36,543 nucleotides of DNA from Bacteroidales bacterium. Lineage in GTDB: Bacteria > Bacteroidota > Bacteroidia > Bacteroidales > F082. Positions within the stretch are counted from its first letter, which is position 1, and every line of letters starts with the position of its first letter. Of the stretch, positions 29,888 to 36,543 are shown in pieces. Position numbers and translations under genes: made by a program. A model generated the notes under the pieces. That model ran no database searches and had not been told where the DNA came from. It saw only the letters and a list, made by a program, of their open reading frames with translations. The DNA lies in contig JAFRRE010000189.1 of the NCBI GenBank assembly GCA_017428285.1, positions 1-36,543 of the forward strand. Direction: 5' to 3'.

Positions 29888-31174
29888 ATGAATTACTCCG
29901 AGACTCTCGAATGGATGTTCAACAAACTACCAATGTACCAACGCATTGGAGCCGCTGCCTACAAGGCTGACTTGAACAACACCATACAACTCCTCAATCT
30001 ATTAGACAACCCACAAAACAGCTTCAAGTCGGTACATGTGGCCGGCACCAACGGCAAAGGCTCCGTATCTCACATGCTGGCCTCCGTATTTCAGGAAGCT
30101 GGTTTCAAAACTGGCCTTTACACCTCGCCCCACCTCCGCGACTTCCGCGAACGCATCCGCATCAACGGAGAAATGATTCCCGAGGAGAATGTGGTGCAAT
30201 TCATCGATACCTATAAGGAGAAATTCGAGGCCATGGAGCTTTCCTTCTTTGAGATGACCGTTGGCATGGCCTTCGATTATTTCTCAAAGGAAAAGATTGA
30301 CATTGCCATCGTCGAAGTAGGCATGGGTGGGCGTTTGGACTCCACTAACCTCATCACACCCGAGTTGAGCGTCATCACCAACATCGACTTCGACCACATG
30401 AAGTTCTTGGGCGACACGAGAGCCAAAATCGCGTACGAAAAAGCCGGCATCATCAAGCCCAACATCCCTGTGGTCATTGGCGAGACACATCCCGAGACCG
30501 AGCAAGTCTTCATCGACAAGGCCAAGGAAGGCAACAGTCCCATTTACTTCGCCGACCAAATCTTCGACTGCGACAAAATCCATATCGAGTCGAATTCGGA
30601 GCAGCAATACGACGTATGGAAAAACAGCGAGCTCTACATGGAAGCCCTCGAACTCCCCCTGATGGGCAACTACCAGCAGAAAAACCTCACTACCGTGATG
30701 TGCGCTTTGGATTTGCTGCGGGAAAAGTTTAATCTCTCTGATGATGACATCCGCGATGGCATCGGCAAAGTCATCCGCAACACACACCTCATGGGGCGCT
30801 GGCAGATTCTCAACAAAGACCCGCTGACCATTGCCGACACAGGGCACAATGTGGCTGGCATCACCGAAGTCGTCAAGCAACTGGCCGAAATGCAATATGA
30901 CAAACTCCATTTCGTACTTGGCATGGTCAACGACAAGGACATCGACAGCGTATTGCAACTCCTTCCCCATGGTGCCGAGTATTATTTCTGCAAAGCCGAC
31001 ATCCCCAGAGGTTTGAATGCCAATATTTTAGCTCAGAAGGCCTTCGACATGGGTTTGCGCGGACAGGTTTTCGAATCCGTCAGTCACGCCTACCGCTCGG
31101 CTGTCAACAATGCCCATTTTGGTGACATAGTGTTCATCGGAGGCAGCAATTTCACCGTGGCCGAAGTCGTATAA
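29888..31174 (+). CDS. folC: Folylpolyglutamate synthase / dihydrofolate synthase
   Basis: A 428-residue Mur-ligase-like ATP enzyme that adds glutamate to (dihydro)folates. N-terminal NYSETLEWMFNKLPMYQRIG is typical. The P-loop GTNGKGS (53-59) follows VHVAG. LYTSPHLRDFRERIRING, the EVGMGGRLDSTN box, ITNIDFDHMKFLG and the C-terminal DTGHNVAG and FVLGMVNDKD motifs are all present. I start at ATG 29888 because everything before it is repeat-derived. It sits after the repeat at 29794, so it may have its own transcript, though no TANNTTTG was found close by. Confidence 0.95.
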   Translation: MNYSETLEWMFNKLPMYQRIGAAAYKADLNNTIQLLNLLDNPQNSFKSVHVAGTNGKGSVSHMLASVFQEAGFKTGLYTSPHLRDFRERIRINGEMIPEENVVQFIDTYKEKFEAMELSFFEMTVGMAFDYFSKEKIDIAIVEVGMGGRLDSTNLITPELSVITNIDFDHMKFLGDTRAKIAYEKAGIIKPNIPVVIGETHPETEQVFIDKAKEGNSPIYFADQIFDCDKIHIESNSEQQYDVWKNSELYMEALELPLMGNYQQKNLTTVMCALDLLREKFNLSDDDIRDGIGKVIRNTHLMGRWQILNKDPLTIADTGHNVAGITEVVKQLAEMQYDKLHFVLGMVNDKDIDSVLQLLPHGAEYYFCKADIPRGLNANILAQKAFDMGLRGQVFESVSHAYRSAVNNAHFGDIVFIGGSNFTVAEVV

Positions 31175-31186
31175 CGGAATTATTCT

Positions 31187-31194
31187 TACCTTTG
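31187..31194 (+). promoter_or_regulatory. Putative -7 element for the tamL-like gene
   Basis: TACCTTTG (TANNTTTG) lies 17 bases before the ATG at 31212. The -33 is not evident. Confidence 0.5.
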
Positions 31195-31211
31195 CCGAAA
31201 ATCTTTGTTGC

Positions 31212-33533
31212 ATGTCAGGCAAAAGGCTTCATATTCTCATCGGAATGCTCATGACCATTCTCATGTCGTCGTGCAGCATCAACCGTTTTATCCCCGAAGG
31301 CAAAAGTCTGGTTCAAAGCAACAAGATAGTCATTGAAAGCAAAAAAAAGACCGAAATCAGCAAGTCAGGACTGTCGAACTACATCACCCTCAAGCCTTAT
31401 AAAACTACCTTCCAAACCAAACTTCCCAATTGGATTTATTACAAATCGGTGCAAAGACCCAACAGCAAGACCTGGAAATGGTTGAACGAGAAATTCGGCA
31501 GAGAACCCATCTATTATGACCCGACCGAAGCCAACAATTCGGCCAATCAGATGATGCGCTACATCGACAATGTAGGCTATTTCCATTCCAAAGTAACCCA
31601 CACGGTGAAAGAGCGAGGCAAACGGGCAAAAATCACCTATCATGTCTACCCCACCGAACCTTATAAGGTCAACAACATCGAATATGTCATCAACGACTCT
31701 TTGATTAGGAGCTACATCATGCGCGACAGCACCAAATTTGAGGTCAATAAAGGAGACATCTACAATGCCTATACGCTTAACAATGTGCGCAATACAATCA
31801 CCGAGAGGATGAAGAACTCAGGGTATTTTTATTTCAGTCGCGATGACATCTTCTTTGAGGTGGACAGCAATTACATGAATCATAGTCTGGCTATCACCAT
31901 GAAACTGAAAGACAATAAGTTGTCGTACAAAAAATACTACATCAACAAGATCAGCATCTATCCTGACTACTCTGTCTTCAAGTCACATGACCGCCCCGTT
32001 GATTCAGTCACCCTTGTTCAGGAGGTAGGGACGAGAAAACGCATCAACCACCTGAATTTCTACTATTACAACGAACCCGAAGTAAAGCCACAGTCTTTTT
32101 TGCGTTCCATTCAGATTTTGGAAGACTTTCCCTATAACCAACGCAGCGTAACAAACACCTACAGGGCATTGGGCAACTTCCGCCTTTTCAACAATGTGAA
32201 CATCGAATTCGACACAATAAATGTTGAAAACGACTCCCGCAATCGCCTCGACTGCCGGATCACTATGCAACAAAACGATGTTCATTCTTTCACGGTACAA
32301 GGTGAAAGCACCAACTCTGAAGGCGATTTGGGCATCAAAGGCAGTTTATCCTATTCCAACAAAAACATTTTCCATGGCGCGGAGACCTTCCAAATCAGCC
32401 TAAAAGGAGGTATTGAAGCACAAAAACTGGTGGGAAATGAAATCACAGAAAGCGGGAAAAGCGTCTTCAACACATGGGAATTTGGCATTACGACAAGCGT
32501 TTTGTTTCCCAAGTTCCTAGGTCTTTTCCCTTCCATCACGCTCGCCAGAGACTATCAACCCACCACCACCCTTTCGCTAGGTTTCAACTCGCAAACGCGA
32601 TATTACTATTCCCGTTACATCACAACGGCTTCATCGAGCTACGATTGGAAGACCAACTACCGCCTCGCCCAAACCTTGTCGCCATTCTTCCTCAACAGCG
32701 TCAAGATTGCCAACATCAACCCAGCCTTCCAAGCCTACCTTGATGCGGAAACCAGCCAAAGGAAAAAAGCACAATACACCAGCCACTTGCTATTCGGCAC
32801 CCGTTATTCCCTCACTTACAACACCCAAAACATCACCAAGACGGGCAGTTTCTTCTATATCCGAGCTGATTTTGAGTCGAGCGGCAACTTGATTTCGCTG
32901 TTCAACAAGACAAAGCTTGTCACCGAAAATGCTCAAGGTTATCATGAGTTGTTTGGAATCCCTTACGCCCAATACCTAAGAGGCAGTTTCGACATCCGAC
33001 AGCACCTTGACCTTGGTGACGACCACTGGTTCGTCACACGTCAGTTTGTCGGCATTGGCTTACCATACGGCAACTCCAAAGACCTACCTTTTGAACGCAG
33101 TTTCTACGGTGGTGGCGCCAATGGTCTACGCGGATGGCTCTACCGCACCGTTGGTCCAGGTGGTTATGTGCCCGTCACAGATGACATTGAAAAGACGGGC
33201 GACTTGCAGCTGGAGTTCAATGCCGAATACCGTTTCCCGATCTATAATATCTTTAACGGTGCCGTTTTCATTGACATGGGCAATGTGTGGACCTACCGAC
33301 CCAACGAGTCGATGCCCAACAGCGAATTCAAGTTCAACACCTTCTATAAGCAGATGGCACTCGATGCCGGATTTGGCATCAGATTAGACGTCTCCTTCCT
33401 CTTGCTCAGGTTCGACATCGCTTACGCAATGCGCAATCCATATCCCGATCCAGAAACAGGCCGTTACTGGCGGTTTGGCAATGGCGATTTCAACAACATT
33501 CGATTCCAAGCAGGCATTGGATATCCCTTCTGA
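31212..33533 (+). CDS. TamL-like outer-membrane lipoprotein of the BamA/TamA (Omp85) family
   Basis: A 773-residue Omp85-type protein with a lipoprotein signal (lipobox LMSSC, Cys21), the mark of the Bacteroidetes TamL form of TamA. Residues about 40-420 include POTRA-like segments (for example YKVNNIEYVINDSLIRSYIM; KFEVNKGDIYNAYTLNNVRN; NTYRALGNFRLFNNVNI). About 430-773 is the bacterial surface antigen barrel, with SFYGGGANGLRGWLYRTVGP near the family's conserved GxNxxRG motif (VRGF/Y in others) and a final IGYPF. It is expected to help fold or insert outer-membrane or surface proteins. A TamB gene is usual beside it; none is next to it here, and the next gene is a helicase 4 bases on. Confidence 0.9.
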   Translation: MSGKRLHILIGMLMTILMSSCSINRFIPEGKSLVQSNKIVIESKKKTEISKSGLSNYITLKPYKTTFQTKLPNWIYYKSVQRPNSKTWKWLNEKFGREPIYYDPTEANNSANQMMRYIDNVGYFHSKVTHTVKERGKRAKITYHVYPTEPYKVNNIEYVINDSLIRSYIMRDSTKFEVNKGDIYNAYTLNNVRNTITERMKNSGYFYFSRDDIFFEVDSNYMNHSLAITMKLKDNKLSYKKYYINKISIYPDYSVFKSHDRPVDSVTLVQEVGTRKRINHLNFYYYNEPEVKPQSFLRSIQILEDFPYNQRSVTNTYRALGNFRLFNNVNIEFDTINVENDSRNRLDCRITMQQNDVHSFTVQGESTNSEGDLGIKGSLSYSNKNIFHGAETFQISLKGGIEAQKLVGNEITESGKSVFNTWEFGITTSVLFPKFLGLFPSITLARDYQPTTTLSLGFNSQTRYYYSRYITTASSSYDWKTNYRLAQTLSPFFLNSVKIANINPAFQAYLDAETSQRKKAQYTSHLLFGTRYSLTYNTQNITKTGSFFYIRADFESSGNLISLFNKTKLVTENAQGYHELFGIPYAQYLRGSFDIRQHLDLGDDHWFVTRQFVGIGLPYGNSKDLPFERSFYGGGANGLRGWLYRTVGPGGYVPVTDDIEKTGDLQLEFNAEYRFPIYNIFNGAVFIDMGNVWTYRPNESMPNSEFKFNTFYKQMALDAGFGIRLDVSFLLLRFDIAYAMRNPYPDPETGRYWRFGNGDFNNIRFQAGIGYPF

Positions 33534-33536
33534 GCC

Positions 33537-34955
33537 ATGTTAAGCCGAGGTGAGTTATACGGAAAACTGGTGCTATCCTTCGGGTTTGAGCCCACTGAGG
33601 GGCAAGCCATCGTGCTATATCATTTGGCAGCCTTCCTGCTTTCTCAAAAAGAGAACCCCACCTACATTCTAAGAGGCTATGCCGGAACGGGCAAGACCTC
33701 GTTGGTCAAGACCTTGGTGAGAACTTTGCCAAACATCGGTATGCGATTCGTACTGATGGCACCCACGGGAAGAGCTGCCAAGGTACTCAGCAACTACACG
33801 GGGCAGAGTGCCTCCACCATTCATAGGAAAATCTACCAAACCAAATCATTACCCGATGGAAGTTTCAGAATAGCAAGGGCTGAAAACAAACACAAAAACA
33901 CCTTGTTTATCGTAGATGAAGCCTCTATGATTGGAGAACAAAGGGAATTTGGTGGCTCCAGCCTGCTCGATGACCTGTTGAGTTATGTCTTCAGTGGAGA
34001 AAACTGCCGATTGCTGTTGATTGGCGACACAGCACAGCTACCTCCCGTTGAAAGTCAAGAAAGTCCGGCCTTGGATTGCAATTATCTCAAATCCCAGTTT
34101 CCAATCACGGCAGCAACTTTTGAATTGACCGAAGTGAAACGTCAGGCATTGGAATCGGGAATCTTGTATAACGCCACAGACATCAGACAATTGCTTAGTC
34201 AAAACCTTTACGAATATAGTCTACCTATTTTCCACTTGGAAGGTTTCAGTGACATCAAAAAGATCGAACCTGAGGAGTTTGAGGAAATGCTTCACAATGC
34301 ATTTGCCAATATATCTGAGAATGAAGCTGTTGTCGTTTGCAAGTCAAACAAGCGTGCCAATATGTTCAATCAAGCCATCCGTGGGCGCATTCTCAACATC
34401 GAAGGTGAGATTGCCACGGGCGACAAACTGATGGTGGTCAAGAACAACTATTATTGGGCAGAAGGTAATGAGGCAATGAGTTTCATCGCCAATGGCGACA
34501 TGGCCGAGATAAGAAAGATCAAGCATTTCGAGGAGATGTACGGCTTCCATTTCGCTGATGTAGAGCTGGCTTTCACCGATTATCCTGAGGCACCTAATAT
34601 GGAGGCCAAGATCCTGCTTGACACCTTGAACAGCAACAGTCCTTCGTTGACGGAAGACGAAAACAGAAAGCTGTTTGCCGCCATCGAAGAGGACTATATG
34701 GACATCCCAAACCGTAGGGAGCGTTACAAAGAGATGAAGAAGAATCCCTGGTTCAATGCCTTGCAGGTGAAGTTTGCCTATGCCCTCACCTGCCACAAAA
34801 CCCAAGGCGGGCAATGGAACAGTGTCTTCATCGATTCGTCTTTGAACCAAAAAGAAACGCTTGAGGTGGAAGATCTGAGATGGCTTTACACCGCCTTGAC
34901 CCGTGCGCAGGAGCGGGTGTATTTCGTGAATTTCAAGGAGGAATTCTTTGGGTAA
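33537..34955 (+). CDS. SF1B DNA helicase (RecD2/Pif1/Dda-like)
   Basis: A 472-residue ATP-dependent helicase. Motif I is GYAGTGKT (47-54), motif Ia APTGRAAKVL, motif II VDEAS (126-130), motif III GDTAQLPPV (163-171). Near the C-terminus are motif V (ALTCHKTQGGQWNSVFID) and motif VI (LRWLYTALTRAQERVY). It lacks the long N-terminal region of RecD2, so the compact Dda/Pif1-like form fits better; these unwind 5'-3' in repair or fork restart. The ATG lies 4 bases after the tamL-like stop, so co-transcription is likely although the functions seem unrelated. It converges on the FISUMP gene across a palindrome. Confidence 0.9.
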   Translation: MLSRGELYGKLVLSFGFEPTEGQAIVLYHLAAFLLSQKENPTYILRGYAGTGKTSLVKTLVRTLPNIGMRFVLMAPTGRAAKVLSNYTGQSASTIHRKIYQTKSLPDGSFRIARAENKHKNTLFIVDEASMIGEQREFGGSSLLDDLLSYVFSGENCRLLLIGDTAQLPPVESQESPALDCNYLKSQFPITAATFELTEVKRQALESGILYNATDIRQLLSQNLYEYSLPIFHLEGFSDIKKIEPEEFEEMLHNAFANISENEAVVVCKSNKRANMFNQAIRGRILNIEGEIATGDKLMVVKNNYYWAEGNEAMSFIANGDMAEIRKIKHFEEMYGFHFADVELAFTDYPEAPNMEAKILLDTLNSNSPSLTEDENRKLFAAIEEDYMDIPNRRERYKEMKKNPWFNALQVKFAYALTCHKTQGGQWNSVFIDSSLNQKETLEVEDLRWLYTALTRAQERVYFVNFKEEFFG

Positions 34956-34972
34956 ATCAGTGGTCGTGTTTC

Positions 34973-34996
34973 TGAGACGCGATATATCGCGTTTCA
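34973..34996. terminator. Palindrome between convergent genes, possible bidirectional terminator
   Basis: ACGCGATATATCGCGT (34977-34992) is perfectly self-complementary, and TGAG/TTCA flanks extend the pairing with a wobble. It lies between the helicase stop and the convergent stop at 35001. There is no T-run, so it could equally be a dispersed repeat; the GAGACG-start recalls the palindrome at 3637-3664. Confidence 0.5.
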
Positions 34997-35000
34997 AAGA

Positions 35001-36230
35001 TTAGTTCTTCAACCCCACGCGCACTGCTCGGACAGTTTGTCCATAGTTGCGGATCTCGACAAACGTGCCGTAATTGTCCGAATCGGAGTAGAAATACCAA
35101 GCGTAGTCTGTCTGGCTTGTATGGAGCGAACTCGACCAATAGTAGCAGTAACTACCTGCGTAGAAGAGCGTGCCATAGTAGCGGCAGCCTGAAGCGGGCA
35201 GGAAGAGACTATTGCCGTTGCTCGCGGTAAAGAGACGGCCGTTCACGCCGTTCTGAGTGGTCAATGTGACGGTCGTGTTGTTGAAGAGTTCCCGCCACTC
35301 TGCTTTGGTGGGCATGCGCCAGTCACTGCCCCAGTTGGCCGTGGCAGCGTCATCCTCGGGCAAGAGGGTTGTCAGGTTATCGGTAAAGCCATTATAGCCG
35401 TAGCTGGAATTGCTGCAGTACTTGGTCAGCGCGTTTTCACTGCCCATACAATATTGGTAGGTGCTCCAATTGTAAGTGTCCTTCATCTGGGTCTCGCCCC
35501 AGGCGAAGTAGTCGCCGTAGTCCTCTGGGGTGTCGGCACTCACGTTACAGGTAGCCCACAACAGGCCGCTCGGCAAGCCAAGGTCGACGTAGGCATGATT
35601 GTCACCGCTGATGCCACTTTCGGTAGTGAAACTCTGCTGGTTTCCATAGGTGAGACCATTGTCGGTCACCATGTAGGCCCGCACATAATAGGTGGTGCTC
35701 GGGGCTAACCCGTCCAAGGTGACAGTCTGGCTGCCTGCAACGGCTTGGCTATTCATGTGGCTGGCGTCCATGGTGGGCATTTCCTCCATGTCCCAACACA
35801 CACCACGAACAAAGACGTGGTTGCCCTCTTCGATGGTCACAGTGCTTCCCACTACTGCACTTGTGGTGGTGATTTCGGTAGGTTCCGCTGTCGTCACCAT
35901 CAACGAGCTCGAGGAATGTGCAAAGGCAAAGTCGACCGCTTCGGTGCGCTTCGAATAATACTTATAGCCCCAGCCAGGCACCAAATTCGCAACGCCTCCC
36001 ATCCAGAATCCATTGGTATAGAGGGAGGATGAGTTCTGCGACTTGATGATGTCACCTTCCATTGGGGTAAAGTCGCCAAAGGCCGTTGTAATGCTCATGA
36101 CTTCCGAGTTAGGGTAACTAATCCAGTTACATCCAGGCCACAAGGTAATTGTCACCTCTTGAGCCTTAAGGTCCATGCTTGCAACCATCATTGCAGCCAA
36201 GCACATTATGTATAAAAAAGATTTTCTCAT
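35001..36230 (-). CDS. Secreted Fn3-like/FISUMP-domain protein
   Basis: A 409-residue exported protein with signal peptide at 1-23 (ending LKAQ). An N-terminal beta domain with WPGCNWISYP and TPMEGDIIKSQNSSSLYTNG spans about 25-110. An Fn3-like module (about 115-200) shows TSAVVGSTV, VFVRGVCWD and LAPSTTYYVRAYMVTDNGLT YG. The rest (about 207-405) is the Fibrobacter-succinogenes-type major paralogous domain (FISUMP): YVDLGLPSGLLWATCNVSAD, GDYFAWGET, WRMPTKAEWRELF, YYWSSSLH and the final VRAVRVG. These are surface or secreted proteins of unknown ligand, often present in many paralogues. No C-terminal sorting domain is seen. Start set at ATG 36230, where the signal peptide begins; the open frame upstream to 36314 crosses the promoter. 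Confidence 0.88.
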   Translation of the reverse strand: MRKSFLYIMCLAAMMVASMDLKAQEVTITLWPGCNWISYPNSEVMSITTAFGDFTPMEGDIIKSQNSSSLYTNGFWMGGVANLVPGWGYKYYSKRTEAVDFAFAHSSSSLMVTTAEPTEITTTSAVVGSTVTIEEGNHVFVRGVCWDMEEMPTMDASHMNSQAVAGSQTVTLDGLAPSTTYYVRAYMVTDNGLTYGNQQSFTTESGISGDNHAYVDLGLPSGLLWATCNVSADTPEDYGDYFAWGETQMKDTYNWSTYQYCMGSENALTKYCSNSSYGYNGFTDNLTTLLPEDDAATANWGSDWRMPTKAEWRELFNNTTVTLTTQNGVNGRLFTASNGNSLFLPASGCRYYGTLFYAGSYCYYWSSSLHTSQTDYAWYFYSDSDNYGTFVEIRNYGQTVRAVRVGLKN

Positions 36231-36294
36231 ATTGATTATTTTATGAGCTAAGTTTGAATTCCTACTATAGGAAGGACTTCCGTTTATTGCATCG

Positions 36295-36302
36295 CAAAAA
36301 TA
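36295..36302 (-). promoter_or_regulatory. Putative -7 element for the FISUMP gene
   Basis: The minus strand reads TATTTTTG (TANNTTTG), implying a leader of about 55-60 nt. Two small dyads in that leader (GGAAG-TC-CTTCC and CCTA-TAG-TAGG) may fold. The -33 is not evident. The remaining bases 36303-36401 hold nothing else recognisable. Confidence 0.5.
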
Positions 36303-36401
36303 GGAATAAATCAATAAAGGAATTTTTTTAGGACAAAAAAAATCAATCTATGGAACGTTTCTTTACTCTCGGTGACGCAAAACGGGAGAAAAGGACACCT
36401 C

Positions 36402-36440
36402 AAAAAACAGAAAACCCCTCACCTGTTTCGGTGAAGGGTT
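36402..36440 (-). terminator. rRNA operon terminator after 5S
   Basis: On the minus strand an 11-bp stem (plus 36413-36423 with 36430-36440, one G-U pair) with a 6-base loop is followed by TTTTCTGTTTTTT. It lies about 8 bases past the 5S 3' end. Confidence 0.9.
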
Positions 36441-36447
36441 ACCGTTG

Positions 36448-36543
<96 letters not shown>

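Noticed and set aside
34956..35000. tRNA or small RNA gene between helicase and FISUMP gene
   Set aside because: The 45-base gap holds only a simple palindrome; no cloverleaf can form.
36303..36401. tRNA gene upstream of the FISUMP gene or after 5S
   Set aside because: No TPsiC-loop sequence (GGTTCRAAT) or acceptor pairing was seen; the stretch is A/T-rich with no structure.

Overview
The window reads as chromosomal DNA of a member of the Bacteroidota, most likely order Bacteroidales. Supporting signs are the repeated upstream element TANNTTTG (the Bacteroidetes -7 promoter element), the scarcity of Shine-Dalgarno sequences, and proteins largely confined to or typical of this phylum: long-form signal peptidase I, DUF3276, DUF5683, a TamL-like lipoprotein, a GIN-domain protein, and an ECF sigma factor whose anti-sigma lacks a zinc motif. 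Both ends lie in ribosomal RNA genes on the minus strand: the 5' part of a 16S gene on the left and the 3' part of a 5S gene on the right. The segment therefore lies between two co-oriented rrn operons, or is a contig that broke at collapsed rRNA repeats.

Layout. 1-750: 16S start, leader and a strong promoter. 754-2029: yraN and lgt (minus). 2197-5401: an ECF sigma/anti-sigma operon (plus) facing a secreted GIN-repeat/beta-barrel protein (minus). Near-identical 30-bp promoter-like elements precede both units, which suggests a small autoregulated envelope regulon. 5406-8654: a GH2 beta-mannosidase lipoprotein and CutC (minus). 8787-9565: a two-gene module of a 60-residue protein and a zeta-toxin-like P-loop kinase. 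9596-12214: a secreted GH20 hexosaminidase, convergent with a transglutaminase-like protein (12215-13249). 13374-18111: tricorn-like S41 protease, FAH-family enzyme and DEDDh exonuclease (minus). 18258-24335: DUF3276, parA, parB, DUF5683, dapB and lepB (plus), a housekeeping order familiar in Bacteroidales, interrupted between dapB and lepB by a DUF4160/DUF2442-HTH pair. 24462-29787: ftsK, lolA-like, exbB, exbD and tonB. 29888-34955: folC, tamL-like and an SF1B helicase. 35001-36230: a secreted Fn3/FISUMP-type protein (minus), then the 5S terminator and 5S.

Many products act on the envelope: Lgt, LolA-like, TamL-like, signal peptidase, ExbBD-TonB and the GIN protein. Others serve chromosome maintenance (ParAB, FtsK, helicase, exonuclease) or glycan breakdown (GH2, GH20). 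Intergenic gaps are short but rich in repeats of several families. One of these has inserted in frame inside the beta-mannosidase gene. The observations most worth following are the paired ECF promoter elements, the three-copy intergenic element with a conserved core and copy-specific arms, the perfect palindrome filling the promoter spacer of the DUF4160/DUF2442 module together with the frameshift in DUF4160, and the zeta-like module. No CRISPR array, tRNA, transposase or prophage was seen.
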